Shown: positions 1-8,592, counted from the first letter of the stretch. The stretch: 64,000 nt of DNA from Hyphomicrobiaceae bacterium (GCA_020442165.1 JAGRKV010000034.1:1-64000); one strand, 5' to 3'. Notes: generated from the sequence alone by a model not told the origin. Numbers and translations: made by a program.

Positions 1-71
1 GACGCCAGACGAACCTCGATCTCGCGCAACAGCTTCAGTATGTCCTCGTCGGAATGCCGCTTCCGGGCCAT
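1..71 (-). CDS. IS3-family transposase OrfA, N-terminal part only
   Basis: The reverse strand starts with ATG at 71-69, preceded by a GAGAGGAGCG ribosome-binding stretch, and encodes MARKRHSDEDILKLLREIEV before running off the left edge. This N-terminus is characteristic of IS3-type OrfA proteins, which carry a helix-turn-helix that binds the element ends and are fused by frameshifting to the OrfB integrase. Only about 23 residues are visible, so subgroup and integrity cannot be judged. Confidence 0.7.
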   Translation of the reverse strand, partial: MARKRHSDEDILKLLREIEVRLA

Positions 72-120
72 CGTTCGCTCCTCTCAAAGGTCGAAACATG
101 ATGGCCCAGTTTTAGGGGGC
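1..120 (-). mobile_element. Outer end of an IS3-family insertion element (partial)
   Basis: The window opens inside an insertion element that reads leftwards. Positions 72-120 are its non-coding end, containing a GGCCCAGTTTTAGGGGGC segment next to the transposase start. The frame of the neighbouring helicase is open only from about position 102 on, so the element boundary probably lies near 100-122. The rest of the element is outside the window. No target duplication can be checked. Confidence 0.6.
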
Positions 121-158
121 TAAGACAAGGGGAGGCGCGCATTCCCGGCCTGGCGGAC

Positions 159-2018
159 GTGTTCGATCCCGCTAAGCGACGTGAAGCTCGCATTCAACCG
201 GAGATCATCAGCACTGAGGTATTGCAAGAATCCTATAAGCTAAATCTAGAACAGGCTCGCGCACTCTCTGACATGCTTAGAATTCGACCAGTCGGCCTTC
301 TGCAAGGCCCGCCTGGAACCGGCAAGACCGTGTTTATTGCCGCACTTGCTCACTTTGCGCTCACGCATGGCTTGGCGCAAAACGCACTACTGGCGAGCCA
401 GTCCCATGAGGCCGTCAACCACGCGGCGGAGGCCGTACTCAGGCTTTTTGACTCAGATAAGAAACAGCCGAGCATGCTACGTGTCGGCATGGAAGGCTCG
501 GTCTCCGACCGTCTCTTGCCGTACCATGCCGCCTATGTAGAACAACTTTACAAGGACAGGTTTCGTGCCTCGCTTAGAGAGCGTCTCGTTATTGGCGGGC
601 GCTCTCTTGGCATTCCAATAGCGCTAATCGATGATCTTATTTCCATCGAGATGGGAATACGGCCGCTCGTGGAAAAGATTGCCGAACTTGAGAGAGAAAA
701 GCTCGGCGATGTTCAGCGTCTAGAAGGGTTACGCACCACTCTCCGTCATCAGCTCGTTACGCGCGGCATAGACATCGAGCTCGATTTTCAGCGGTCGACA
801 CAAGACCTCATCGAAGACATTGTCGATGGGGCCCTGTCTCGGGACGCCGATCTTCACGTGAGTCTGGACCAAGTGGCACAGCTTCGGGCGTTGGCACAAC
901 TGGCGCGAGACTTCATCGGAAGCGTGTCGACGCGAACCCGGAGTTTCGAGCCGTTTCTCGCTGGAACCCGCCAGATTGTTGCCGGCACTTGCGTTGGACT
1001 GGGTCGCTCTTCCCTTGAACTTACGACAACGCCATTCGATCTCGTCATAGTTGATGAAGCTGCCCGATGCACAGCCAGCGAAATGTCGGTACCGATACAG
1101 GCCGGCCGGTGGGTTGTGCTGGTTGGAGACCATGCTCAGCTTGAGCCGCAATACAAGGCCGAGGTCGTCGAGCGCGTCGCGGCGCAATTGCGGACGACAC
1201 GTCGCGAGGTCGTACGAAGCGACTTCGAGCGCGTGTTCCAGACTAGCTATGGCAAGGCCGCGGGTCGGCGGCTCATTAAGCAGTATCGCATGCTGCCCCC
1301 GATAGGCCGCGTGGTCTCCACGGCTTTCTATGAAGGTTTGCTCGAGCACGGGCGAACCGAGATGGAAATCGATGCTACCGCTTTGCCGAGCGACCTCGAC
1401 CTCCCCATCGTCTGGATCGCCACTGAATCGCTTGGAGAGCAAAGTTTTGAAAAGCAACCGGTGGGAGGGAAAAGCTACTTCAATTCTGCCGAGGCCGATC
1501 TCATCATCTCGACGCTCAGAGGATGGGATGCTTGTGAACGGTTTCGGCACTGGCTTGGTACACAGTCGAAATATGCGCACCCAATCGGGATCATCTGCAC
1601 CTACGCCGAGCAGCGCGACCTGATCCGCCGAAGGCTCCAGACCGCAAACCTCAGCGACGCATTCAAGAAAGCCATCAAAATAGACACGGTCGATAGTTAC
1701 CAAGGAAAAGAAAACCCGATTGTTCTTTTGTCTCTGGTCCGACACAACACTGATGGTCACCGAGAGCGTGGCATTGCTACTGTCAAGGATGGCTTCTTGT
1801 CCCGTCCGAACCGTATCAACGTGGCTGTAAGCCGCGCCATGGACCGCCTCGTAATCATTGGTGCTCACCATCGCTGGGCATCCGGTAGCCCTATGGCAAG
1901 ACTGGTCGCAGCAGTCGACGAGGAGGTGCGTAGAGGTGAAGCTCGCATCGAGCTGCCTTCTAGCCGGCAGCAGCGCAACTCCTCCGACCGTGCGAACGAC
2001 AGAAGGTCCAGGTCATGA
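159..2018 (+). CDS. DNA2/NAM7-like superfamily 1 helicase, probably 5'-truncated
   Basis: This is a 619-residue SF1B-type helicase. A Q-motif-like NLEQARAL is followed by Walker A GPPGTGKT (about residues 50-57), Walker B VIVDEAAR (about 297-304), a GDHAQLEPQ motif, a VDSYQGKE motif and NVAVSRAMDRL near the C-terminus. These are the signatures of UPF1/DNA2-like ATP-dependent 5'-3' helicases. The only available start is GTG at 159 without a convincing ribosome-binding site, and the frame stays open upstream to the insertion-element end near 102. An N-terminal part was therefore probably removed. The next gene overlaps by ATGA, so the two form an operon. Expression may now depend on the insertion element. 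Its cellular role is unknown; a defence or repair role is inference. Confidence 0.8.
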   Translation: MFDPAKRREARIQPEIISTEVLQESYKLNLEQARALSDMLRIRPVGLLQGPPGTGKTVFIAALAHFALTHGLAQNALLASQSHEAVNHAAEAVLRLFDSDKKQPSMLRVGMEGSVSDRLLPYHAAYVEQLYKDRFRASLRERLVIGGRSLGIPIALIDDLISIEMGIRPLVEKIAELEREKLGDVQRLEGLRTTLRHQLVTRGIDIELDFQRSTQDLIEDIVDGALSRDADLHVSLDQVAQLRALAQLARDFIGSVSTRTRSFEPFLAGTRQIVAGTCVGLGRSSLELTTTPFDLVIVDEAARCTASEMSVPIQAGRWVVLVGDHAQLEPQYKAEVVERVAAQLRTTRREVVRSDFERVFQTSYGKAAGRRLIKQYRMLPPIGRVVSTAFYEGLLEHGRTEMEIDATALPSDLDLPIVWIATESLGEQSFEKQPVGGKSYFNSAEADLIISTLRGWDACERFRHWLGTQSKYAHPIGIICTYAEQRDLIRRRLQTANLSDAFKKAIKIDTVDSYQGKENPIVLLSLVRHNTDGHRERGIATVKDGFLSRPNRINVAVSRAMDRLVIIGAHHRWASGSPMARLVAAVDEEVRRGEARIELPSSRQQRNSSDRANDRRSRS

Positions 2019-3475
2019 GCAACGGCGGTCGGTCTATTCTCTCGCTTACACCTCTCGTCGACGACGCGGAAGCGGATCAGCCGCTAGAGCTCGCAGTTTA
2101 TGACATCTTGCTTCCCTGCCGTCGCTTTACGATCGATCACAAGGTTGCAATGCTCGGCAGCGTATCTTTGACCTCAGAGTTCATGTTGCGCCTTGTGCGC
2201 TCAGTCGAAGGCATACGAGAAACGCATGCTGCTGACTTTTTCGGATTCGACCGTCGCGAAATGTCATTCGTGATTTCGGAGGTGGAAGCCCACGGTTACC
2301 TCGAGCGCGCAGATGGGAGGCTGTGGTTGACCAAGGCAGGAGAAGCACTGTTTCGAGCAGGCTCCCAACATCCTGAAATCTTCGAGGTCGAACAGCGAAG
2401 CGAGCGCGTGGGCTTTGATCTTATTGCCCTTGCGCCGCAGGAATTCACACCACTCGACAAGTTTCAGGTTTATCTTCCTGAGTTGAAACTTGCCGATCCA
2501 AGCTTGGCGAGCTCGGCAACGGACCAGATGTACAGTGCTTTTCGAAAGCACTACCTGGAGACAACCAACCGCCGAGATCAAAGCAGTAAGCGTTCGCTTT
2601 ACTCGATTGATCGCATCGTCGCCGCCGAACGCTTCTCAAGTCCGATCCGGATCTCGGTGCGCTCGACTGGACTGCATCCAAGTATTGCTGAACCTGACCT
2701 CAGTAATTGGAGGCCGGAGAATGAGCGCGACGATCGAGGCGCAATTGTTCAGGCGGCGGCCAAGTTCATCGAAACTCTCGAGGCGTCTCGCCGTCCCGAC
2801 GACCGCGCGAGTTACCAGATTTTATCCGAGCTAGCACCAGAGTTTCTCAGAGAGTTCATCAGGCGCGACGGGTTAGCGATCGAGCGATATTACCGCGAGG
2901 CATTCACACGCGTGGGCGAGGTCCGCTCTGACCGACCAACGATACCACTTCTTGGCTCATTGTTCACCAGGGGCAATACGGGCAAGTTCTTGGAAGTGGC
3001 CGCTTACGCCGTCCGTCCGCTCGTTGTGCAACCTGCCTTTGCGATTTGGCTGACGCCCCAAATGGGCAATTGGGGGGCAACACAGTTACTGCCAGAGATC
3101 CTCAATCAAATAAAATCCAATATCCTCCGCACTCCGAGTGAAGGGGAGATGGACCCGAAAACGATCGCTATGGTCGCAGGCAAACCGGCCAAATATCTCG
3201 AGTTTGCTTTTGATATCGTCGCGACTTCAGAAAGCCCGCGATCACCACCCCGCTTGGAGATCCTCATTATTCCTGGCGCACTTGTAGCCGCGACGATCGC
3301 GGCGCCAATCAACACGCCGACCGGTACTCCCGTCCCACTTGGGCTGCTTAGCTTTGATTCGGCGGTGGTCCAACGAGCCCAAGCCTACGTCGGCGAATTG
3401 ATCGCGGACTATACGTTTCCACCTGGTCTCTATCAGGCAGTAGAGATGGCCCTCGATCTGGAAGCTGCCTCCTGA
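2015..3475 (+). CDS. Unknown protein with N-terminal winged-helix-like region, coupled to the helicase
   Basis: This 486-residue protein starts at an ATG that overlaps the helicase stop (ATGA), indicating translational coupling. Residues about 45-115 (FMLRLVRSVEGIRETHAADFF through LWLTKAGEALF) look like a winged helix in which helices precede a beta wing. The remainder, about 120-486, is mixed alpha/beta and matches no family I recognise; it has no transmembrane segment or obvious nuclease motif. The tight pairing with an SF1 helicase in an IS-bounded region suggests a partner or specificity subunit of a DNA-processing or anti-phage module. That is inference. Confidence 0.65.
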   Translation: MSNGGRSILSLTPLVDDAEADQPLELAVYDILLPCRRFTIDHKVAMLGSVSLTSEFMLRLVRSVEGIRETHAADFFGFDRREMSFVISEVEAHGYLERADGRLWLTKAGEALFRAGSQHPEIFEVEQRSERVGFDLIALAPQEFTPLDKFQVYLPELKLADPSLASSATDQMYSAFRKHYLETTNRRDQSSKRSLYSIDRIVAAERFSSPIRISVRSTGLHPSIAEPDLSNWRPENERDDRGAIVQAAAKFIETLEASRRPDDRASYQILSELAPEFLREFIRRDGLAIERYYREAFTRVGEVRSDRPTIPLLGSLFTRGNTGKFLEVAAYAVRPLVVQPAFAIWLTPQMGNWGATQLLPEILNQIKSNILRTPSEGEMDPKTIAMVAGKPAKYLEFAFDIVATSESPRSPPRLEILIIPGALVAATIAAPINTPTGTPVPLGLLSFDSAVVQRAQAYVGELIADYTFPPGLYQAVEMALDLEAAS

Positions 3476-3823
3476 GCGGGCCTTTCGTCCAAAGGGTAAG
3501 CCGCTGATGAGAGTTTAGCGGGAGGCGATAGGGGGCTTTCGTGCGTGGCACCACAATGGGCAAGTTGCGTCCATTGGCGCTATGCCGCTATGTCGCCTCA
3601 TCGGGTTAAAGCAGACTTGAGTAATACCTTGAGCGCCGGAACTTTGGAGCATTACTCCGAAGTCGGCTATCTCTGCGCAGCCACCGTCGGCGTGGCGTGG
3701 CAAGACGACTGCGACCACAATCCGCTCTGGCTTCTCATCGACAATCCCTAACCCGACCAACCATTCACGTTGAATTACTGGCTAGTTCCTCAACATGCGC
3801 GGGGATGAAACCTGCTTACGCGC
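3476..3823 (+). other. Gap without a convincing gene
   Basis: Short open frames exist on both strands (for example 3545-3751 plus and 3515-3760 minus), but they lack ribosome-binding sites and protein-like composition. I see no terminator with a clear U-run after the unknown gene. The segment reads like decayed sequence. Confidence 0.4.
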
Positions 3824-3949
3824 CTAGCGCAACAGTCGGACGACAATCGAACCCACTACAGCGACGACGAACGCCACGATTATAAGCCACATCCCGAGAC
3901 CAGGGTGCTTGCCACCATAGTCTGGTGATTTCTCGTAGCCGCCCACCAT
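3824..3949 (-). CDS. Small single-pass membrane protein with SPDYGG motif
   Basis: The reverse strand from ATG at 3949 encodes 41 residues: a short cytoplasmic head MVGGYEKSPDYGGKHPGLG, then one hydrophobic helix (WLIIVAFVVAVVGSIVV), then a basic tail RLLR. The head with SPDYGG resembles small membrane proteins I recall from other Hyphomicrobiales. An upstream extension to 4009 is open but looks non-coding. The ribosome-binding site is weak. It sits alone between the helicase pair and the quorum-sensing genes. Confidence 0.45.
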   Translation of the reverse strand: MVGGYEKSPDYGGKHPGLGMWLIIVAFVVAVVGSIVVRLLR

Positions 3950-4826
3950 TTTCGATTGCCCACAAAAGCACTGGGATCGTTGTGCCCGCTCGGCTTCAAC
4001 TGTCGGCACCCCGATGCCGTCGTCATACGGTCATGTCGCGCGCACCAGAGGTATCGAATGAGCGCGCTATGAAAGAGAGAATATCTCCAAACGCAAGGGC
4101 GTTTTACAGTGCTGGCCTTCCACCCTCTAAACTTTTTTGAGCAAACAGCTCCGTCCGGTCAACTTAGATAGTGCCTCCGTTCAAGTAATCCCCGCCCCCA
4201 CGGGGAGCTGTATCCTCGCAGGCATGACCACAGCTCGCACAAAACTGAAACGTGTCTTCCGGTCTGGCGTTTGCGGATTGGTAGTCCTCTCCCAAGATGA
4301 ACTCGCTGACATGCTCCTGTCGCTCCGGCGCCAAGATTTGATCAGACTGAAAATTTGGCTGCGGCGGCGACGTACCCAGGCTGAATATTCAGCACGCAGT
4401 CGATCTGGGCGGCAACCACTGCACTGAGATACCCCAAAAATGCGAGGCCGGATCGCCGGGCGAAATCTTTGCCAAGGTGGTCAGGCTGCTACCTGATGTA
4501 GAGCAGTCATGCCAACCGCCAACGATGAACGCCCAACGCGTAAACCATGAACTTTGCGCCGCACCCTGCTGTTAATCATCGTCAACACAGAAGCTTAGAA
4601 AAAAATAGTCAGCAGACGACCGTTGTTGGAAAGAAATTTTAGCTGACGCCGTTTGAAGGAACTCTAGGTTGTTATAAACATTATAGTTATCCCCGGCACA
4701 ACTACACGAGGCAGACTAATGCAACCGTGTAGCTGTCCGCGGACACTTTGATGTTTGGAATTTGCAATCACCTTCATTCAGCACAGGGACCATCATTGGT
4801 CGAATTTTGTCGCACGGGGTTGGTCA
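3950..4826 (+). other. Long intergenic region upstream of luxR
   Basis: About 880 bases hold no gene I can support. Frames such as 4137-4427 give basic, low-complexity peptides without a ribosome-binding site. From about 4560 to 4720 the sequence becomes A+T-rich (for example TTATAAACATTATAGTTAT near 4671-4689), which suits promoter DNA for luxR, but no clear -35/-10 pair can be fixed. Confidence 0.4.
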
Positions 4827-5567
4827 ATGACACGGATTGATACTTTGGCCGAAGAGGCACTAATCTTTTGCGAACAAGTCCGTGACCTCACAGATCCCAC
4901 GTCGATAGCCCAGGCCATCGAAGTCCAAATGGCCAGGTTCGGCTTTACGTACATCACCTGCGGCGATCTTCCCATACCCGGCCGTCCACTCGGGGCGGGG
5001 CTCCTTATGAATACGCGCCCCGAAGACTACACAGAACGGTACCTTCGCAAGAATTATGCTCCGATCGATCCCGCACTCACAGAATTACAAAACACTCTCC
5101 GCCCTTTTTCCTGGGGTGATATTCGTACTTTTAGAAAGCCGGAAAAGAGAAAGCGGATGATCATGGACGAGGCTCGGGAATTTCGTATGAATGACGGTCT
5201 AACGATCCCGATCATAACTGCATCTGGTCAGATAGCAGCGTTTTGCCCCTCCGGTGAGCACCCAGACTTGCACCCCCGCGCACGCGCAGCGGTGGAGCTT
5301 ATTGCAGTTGCCGGCTTTCAAGCTTTGAGACGTGCCGTTCTTGAAGAGCAGCGCGCCAGCCGAGAGAAGCCTCTGCTGACTCGGCGAGAGCGTGAGGTGA
5401 TGCAATGGATCGCTGCCGGCAAGACCGATGACGAAATTGCAATGGTGCTCAATCTCTCCCGCGAAACGGTCCATGTGCATGTCAAGAATGCCATGCGCAA
5501 ACTGGATGCAACACGCCGTCCACAGGCCGTCTGTGAAGCCATTCGAATGGGTGAGATCGCTATCTAA
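4827..5567 (+). CDS. LuxR-family quorum-sensing transcriptional regulator
   Basis: The protein has 246 residues from ATG 4827, which has a GGGG ribosome-binding stretch 8 bases upstream. It carries an N-terminal autoinducer-binding domain (about 20-165) and a C-terminal LuxR helix-turn-helix (about 175-240, LTRREREVMQWIAAGKTDDEIA). Key positions of the ligand pocket are recognisable: Y in YLRKNY, the D-P pair in PIDP, W in FSWGD and G in DGLTIPI. The residue that is normally the invariant Trp of the PxxW motif is Tyr here (RPEDYTERY). The luxI-type synthase follows on the same strand, so this is the cognate receptor. It likely binds the palindrome at 5579-5592. Confidence 0.9.
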   Translation: MTRIDTLAEEALIFCEQVRDLTDPTSIAQAIEVQMARFGFTYITCGDLPIPGRPLGAGLLMNTRPEDYTERYLRKNYAPIDPALTELQNTLRPFSWGDIRTFRKPEKRKRMIMDEAREFRMNDGLTIPIITASGQIAAFCPSGEHPDLHPRARAAVELIAVAGFQALRRAVLEEQRASREKPLLTRREREVMQWIAAGKTDDEIAMVLNLSRETVHVHVKNAMRKLDATRRPQAVCEAIRMGEIAI

Positions 5568-5578
5568 CCCTGCTTTCT

Positions 5579-5592
5579 ACCCTGTACAGGTT
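5579..5592. promoter_or_regulatory. lux-box-like palindrome upstream of luxI
   Basis: The sequence ACCCTGTACAGGTT contains the perfect 10-base palindrome CCTGTACAGG (5581-5590). It lies 12 bases after the luxR stop and about 65 bases before the luxI start, a normal place for a LuxR operator. The half-site CCTGT/ACAGG matches the ends of classical lux boxes, but the usual spacer is missing, so the fit is partial. Confidence 0.45.
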
Positions 5593-5654
5593 ATACGCCA
5601 CCGAACCTGATTGCGCCAAGCTTCCTCCAGAACCAAGTTGAGTGAGGAAGCGCC

Positions 5655-6311
5655 ATGATTTACTCGTTGTCTGGGATAGAGCGCGAACAACAGCCCGAAC
5701 TGTTTGAGCAACTGTTTCGCCTGCGCTACGACGTCTTTGTGAAGCAACGGCTGTGGGCATTGCCGTCCTGTGGCGGCCTCGAAATTGACAACTACGACAC
5801 GCCGGAAGCGCAGTATTTCTTTGGCGTTGATGACGGCGGAAAACTCGTCAGCCACGCTCGCCTAACTCCGACCCTGACGCAATCGCTGCTTGCTGATGTT
5901 TTTCCTCATCTCGTCGAGCAGACGACCGCTGTTCGAGATCCCGCCGTCTATGAGGTGACCCGCTACATCGTGCCGCCCAAGCGTGGCCGACGCAGCCTAT
6001 ACACGACCGCCAAAGCTGAACTCATGTTGGCAGCCTTGGAATGGTGCAAGCAACTCCGCATCACGCATTTGCACGCAGTTGTCGATAGTGCAGCGCTACC
6101 CAGCTTCATCGAAGCGTGTTCCGAAGTGCGTCCAATGGGGCTGCCGCAGTCCTACGGCGGTGGTCAAGGCGTGCCGGGTGGTGGCGAGACAGTCGCGGTC
6201 CGATGTGCGGTCACGGATAGAGCAATTCGCGACGTCAAGTCATTCGGCGGCTTGGGAATGCGCCAACGCGACATATCAAGCGACGGCTACTTCCACTCTT
6301 CGCACCTTTAG
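5655..6311 (+). CDS. LuxI-family acyl-homoserine-lactone synthase
   Basis: This 218-residue protein would make an N-acyl (or aryl) homoserine lactone from S-adenosylmethionine and an acyl carrier protein or CoA donor. The conserved LuxI residues are present in order: R and F in RLRYDVFVKQRLW, W in the same block, the acidic EIDNYD block, R in SHARLTPT, and E/R in YEVTRYIV. A GAGGAAG ribosome-binding site lies just upstream. The acyl-chain type cannot be read from sequence. It is preceded by its regulator and followed 35 bases later by a PhyH dioxygenase, suggesting co-expression. Confidence 0.9.
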   Translation: MIYSLSGIEREQQPELFEQLFRLRYDVFVKQRLWALPSCGGLEIDNYDTPEAQYFFGVDDGGKLVSHARLTPTLTQSLLADVFPHLVEQTTAVRDPAVYEVTRYIVPPKRGRRSLYTTAKAELMLAALEWCKQLRITHLHAVVDSAALPSFIEACSEVRPMGLPQSYGGGQGVPGGGETVAVRCAVTDRAIRDVKSFGGLGMRQRDISSDGYFHSSHL

Positions 6312-6346
6312 CTCAGCCAAAATAACATGCGTATTGGAGTTATCTC

Positions 6347-7333
6347 ATGTCCAGACTGACTCGCACTATCACACCCGATGAAGTCACCACTTATCGCATC
6401 AACGGCGTAGCTTTGCTGCGCGGGGTACTGGATCTTTCAACTATCAATGAGTTGCGCCGCTCAATTGATGAGGCGGTTGCAACACTGACTGCAAGCCAAG
6501 CCGGTTACAACGTGTCACTACTGACCCGTGCCTTCCTGGCTGATGATGCAAAGACGTTAGCGGCACATGACGGAGGCCAGCATCCGGTATCCCAGTTGGC
6601 TGCATACATCAAAGCCAGCGGCAAGCAGCCAATCTTGGACCCTGCGGCTGCCAGTGGTGAGGGCAATTTCTACCTCGACACAGGGCTTGCGGCGCGCCAG
6701 CGTTCGTTCGAGCGCTTTGTGAAGAGCGCTCCGGGTGAGATCGCCGGAGCACTATTGGGGTCTGAAACCGTTCGATTCTATGATGACCAGCTGTTCGTCA
6801 AGGAACCCCGCACCCAGGAATGCACAGCTTTTCACCAAGACGCGACCTACTTCGACATCGATGGCGATCAGTGCTGCGTACTATGGATACCAGTCGATCC
6901 AGTTACAGCCGAGAATGGGGCGATGCAGTATGTTCGTGGCTCGCACCTCGATGGACGGCTTTATCGACCCAACGTGTTCTTGAGTCAGACGGAGCTACCC
7001 GGAGCAGAGGGCGAACCTTTGCCCGACATCGAAGGCAATCGCGATCAATACGATATCGTATCCTTTGACGTCGAGCCCGGGGACATCGTCGTTCATCACT
7101 ACCGAACACTTCACGGCGCAGGCGGCAACGCTTCTCGCTATCAAGTGCGCCGCGCTGTTTCGCTTCGATACTGCGGAGATGATATTCGCGTCGTTGACCG
7201 CCCCTGGATACCTTCACGGCCGCATCGCAAGCAGAAGCTCACTGAAGGCAGTCCGCTCGTCGGACCCGACTTCCCTATCGTATGGCGTCGCCCGATCTGT
7301 CCAGCGATCTCCGCCACACAGATTTCGGCCTAA
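6347..7333 (+). CDS. Phytanoyl-CoA dioxygenase (PhyH) family Fe(II)/2-oxoglutarate oxygenase
   Basis: This 328-residue protein belongs to the PhyH family of non-haem iron oxygenases, which hydroxylate small molecules or acyl chains using 2-oxoglutarate. The iron ligands are visible as HQD (about residues 162-164, in FHQDATYFDIDGD) and the distal His of RTLHGAGGN (about 256). An Arg-rich stretch after it (YQVRRAVSLRY) would hold 2-oxoglutarate. The segment PVDPVTAENGAMQYVRGSH is typical of the family. It is the last gene of the luxR-luxI group. Its substrate is unknown; action on the signal, or on a quorum-controlled product, is inference. Confidence 0.85.
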   Translation: MSRLTRTITPDEVTTYRINGVALLRGVLDLSTINELRRSIDEAVATLTASQAGYNVSLLTRAFLADDAKTLAAHDGGQHPVSQLAAYIKASGKQPILDPAAASGEGNFYLDTGLAARQRSFERFVKSAPGEIAGALLGSETVRFYDDQLFVKEPRTQECTAFHQDATYFDIDGDQCCVLWIPVDPVTAENGAMQYVRGSHLDGRLYRPNVFLSQTELPGAEGEPLPDIEGNRDQYDIVSFDVEPGDIVVHHYRTLHGAGGNASRYQVRRAVSLRYCGDDIRVVDRPWIPSRPHRKQKLTEGSPLVGPDFPIVWRRPICPAISATQISA

Positions 7334-8182
7334 CAATTTGAGGTGATCATCGATTGAGTTCGACGATCATTAACGAGTACGAAGGCATTGGGGCCTGCCA
7401 TCGCGACCGCTTCTGCATGCAGTTTGCGTCGTACCGCAAACCAGAACGGGGTCACGCGTGAGCCGTTACGAGGGCGTATTTGTCGTCTTGGTTCTGCCGG
7501 AAAAGCACTGGGTCTTTGTCTCAACTGACCGGGCGAAATCCTTCTCTAGATATTGCCCGGTCGCTGCTTGTTGCCTTGTTGCAAGTAAATAGTAGGGTAA
7601 CGCTCTGCCGCTATGCGCAAAATAACCGCGTCGGTTCTCACCGTTTGGCAAATCACGTTTATGGTCGCAGTCGCTCGGAGCCGCGTCGTCAAGAGCCAGT
7701 GGCATGCCCAAACCCTCATTTACAGGCTGCAATCGGTCGTTGGTGATATGCCGGTTGTACTGGTTTGCCATGACGCATATGGAAGGCCCAGCCTTTGGCG
7801 AGGTGATGTTACTCTCGTGGTGGCGGCCAAAAACGTTCCGCTACATACTTATGAGTGGCAAGAACTTACGCTCGTATCTGAACGAAACCACACGCCCGAT
7901 CTAGCAATTGAGGGCTAGCCCATTCCGCCGTCTCCCGATCAATCCATAATGTGAAGCGCGAGGCGCAGCGACAACACCGCCCTACCTATGCAATCCAGTG
8001 TCCGCAATGCAATCGGACGGATATTCGGCGCGGATGGATTGATGACGCTAAAATCACCCTGCACGGATCGAGCGCAAATCAAGATGTCTGCTTGCGGTTG
8101 ATTTTCGCCCATGACTTCCACGTTCAACTAAGCCCGTGTCGCACCGACGTTCGACTTCCGCAAACTCTGCTGAGCGCTCTGC
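7334..8182 (+). other. Gap of about 850 bases without a supported gene
   Basis: Several overlapping frames of 60-100 codons occur on both strands (for example 7466-7771 minus and 7613-7918 plus), but none has a recognisable domain or ribosome-binding site. One inverted repeat is clear: GACCGGGC at 7527-7534 pairs with GCCCGGTC at 7555-7562. The right part merges into a decayed IS3 element. This is probably eroded mobile DNA. Confidence 0.4.
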
Positions 8183-8566
8183 GTGCTGCAATTGCTCAGG
8201 TCTGCATGGGGTCAGCCTATGACGTGCGTCTCCGACAACGGCACAGAGCTGACCAGCATCGCGATCCTGCAATGAGTGAAGGAGATGCACGCCGACTGGC
8301 ACTATATCGCCCCCGGCAAGCCGCAGCAGAACGCGTTTGCGGAGAGCGTCATCGGGCGGCTTCGCGACGAGTGCCTCAACGTGACGCTGTTCTCTTCGCT
8401 CAGCGAGGCTCGCGCGCTGCTGGCCGACTGGCGCGAGGATTACAACCGGGTGCGACCACATTCAGCGTTCGCCAACAGCACACCGGAGGCGTTCCGGATC
8501 GCCACGTCAGCCCTTGCCGTAACGCTCGGCAACGGCCAAAACATCACCCCAGGACTCTCCCAATGA
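8183..8566 (+). pseudogene. Decayed IS3-family transposase OrfB, C-terminal part
   Basis: The frame reads the catalytic-core signature CVSDNGTELTS, then a TGA at 8273-8275 where family members usually have Trp, then [29 protein letters not shown] and [11 protein letters not shown]. These are the D and E regions of the DDE integrase core and the conserved C-terminal region of IS3 OrfB. The N-terminal half and OrfA are not present upstream, so the gene is both truncated and interrupted by a nonsense codon. The stop is at 8564-8566. Confidence 0.8.
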
Positions 8567-8592
8567 GCGGATGAGAGTTGGGTCTCAGGTCA
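8567..8592 (+). repeat. Right terminal sequence of the decayed IS3 element
   Basis: Just after the orfB stop the sequence GAGAGTTGGGTCTCAGGTCA ends in TCA at 8590-8592. Read inwards it begins TGACCTGAGACCCAACTC, the kind of TGA-led terminal repeat seen at IS3-type ends. The left end is missing, so the pair cannot be confirmed. Confidence 0.45.

Noticed and set aside
729..1871. Long minus-strand frame (380 codons) inside the helicase gene
   Set aside because: It lies wholly opposite the helicase motifs and its peptide shows no domain; it is a shadow of the real gene.
3838..3856. tRNA T-arm-like GGGTTCGATT on the minus strand
   Set aside because: No acceptor or anticodon arms can be folded; the sequence is inside the small membrane protein's coding region.
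4137..4427. Possible 96-residue protein upstream of luxR
   Set aside because: Basic low-complexity sequence, no ribosome-binding site and no recognisable fold.
7466..7918. Overlapping frames on both strands between the dioxygenase and the IS remnant
   Set aside because: None has a ribosome-binding site or domain, and they contradict each other; treated as eroded DNA.
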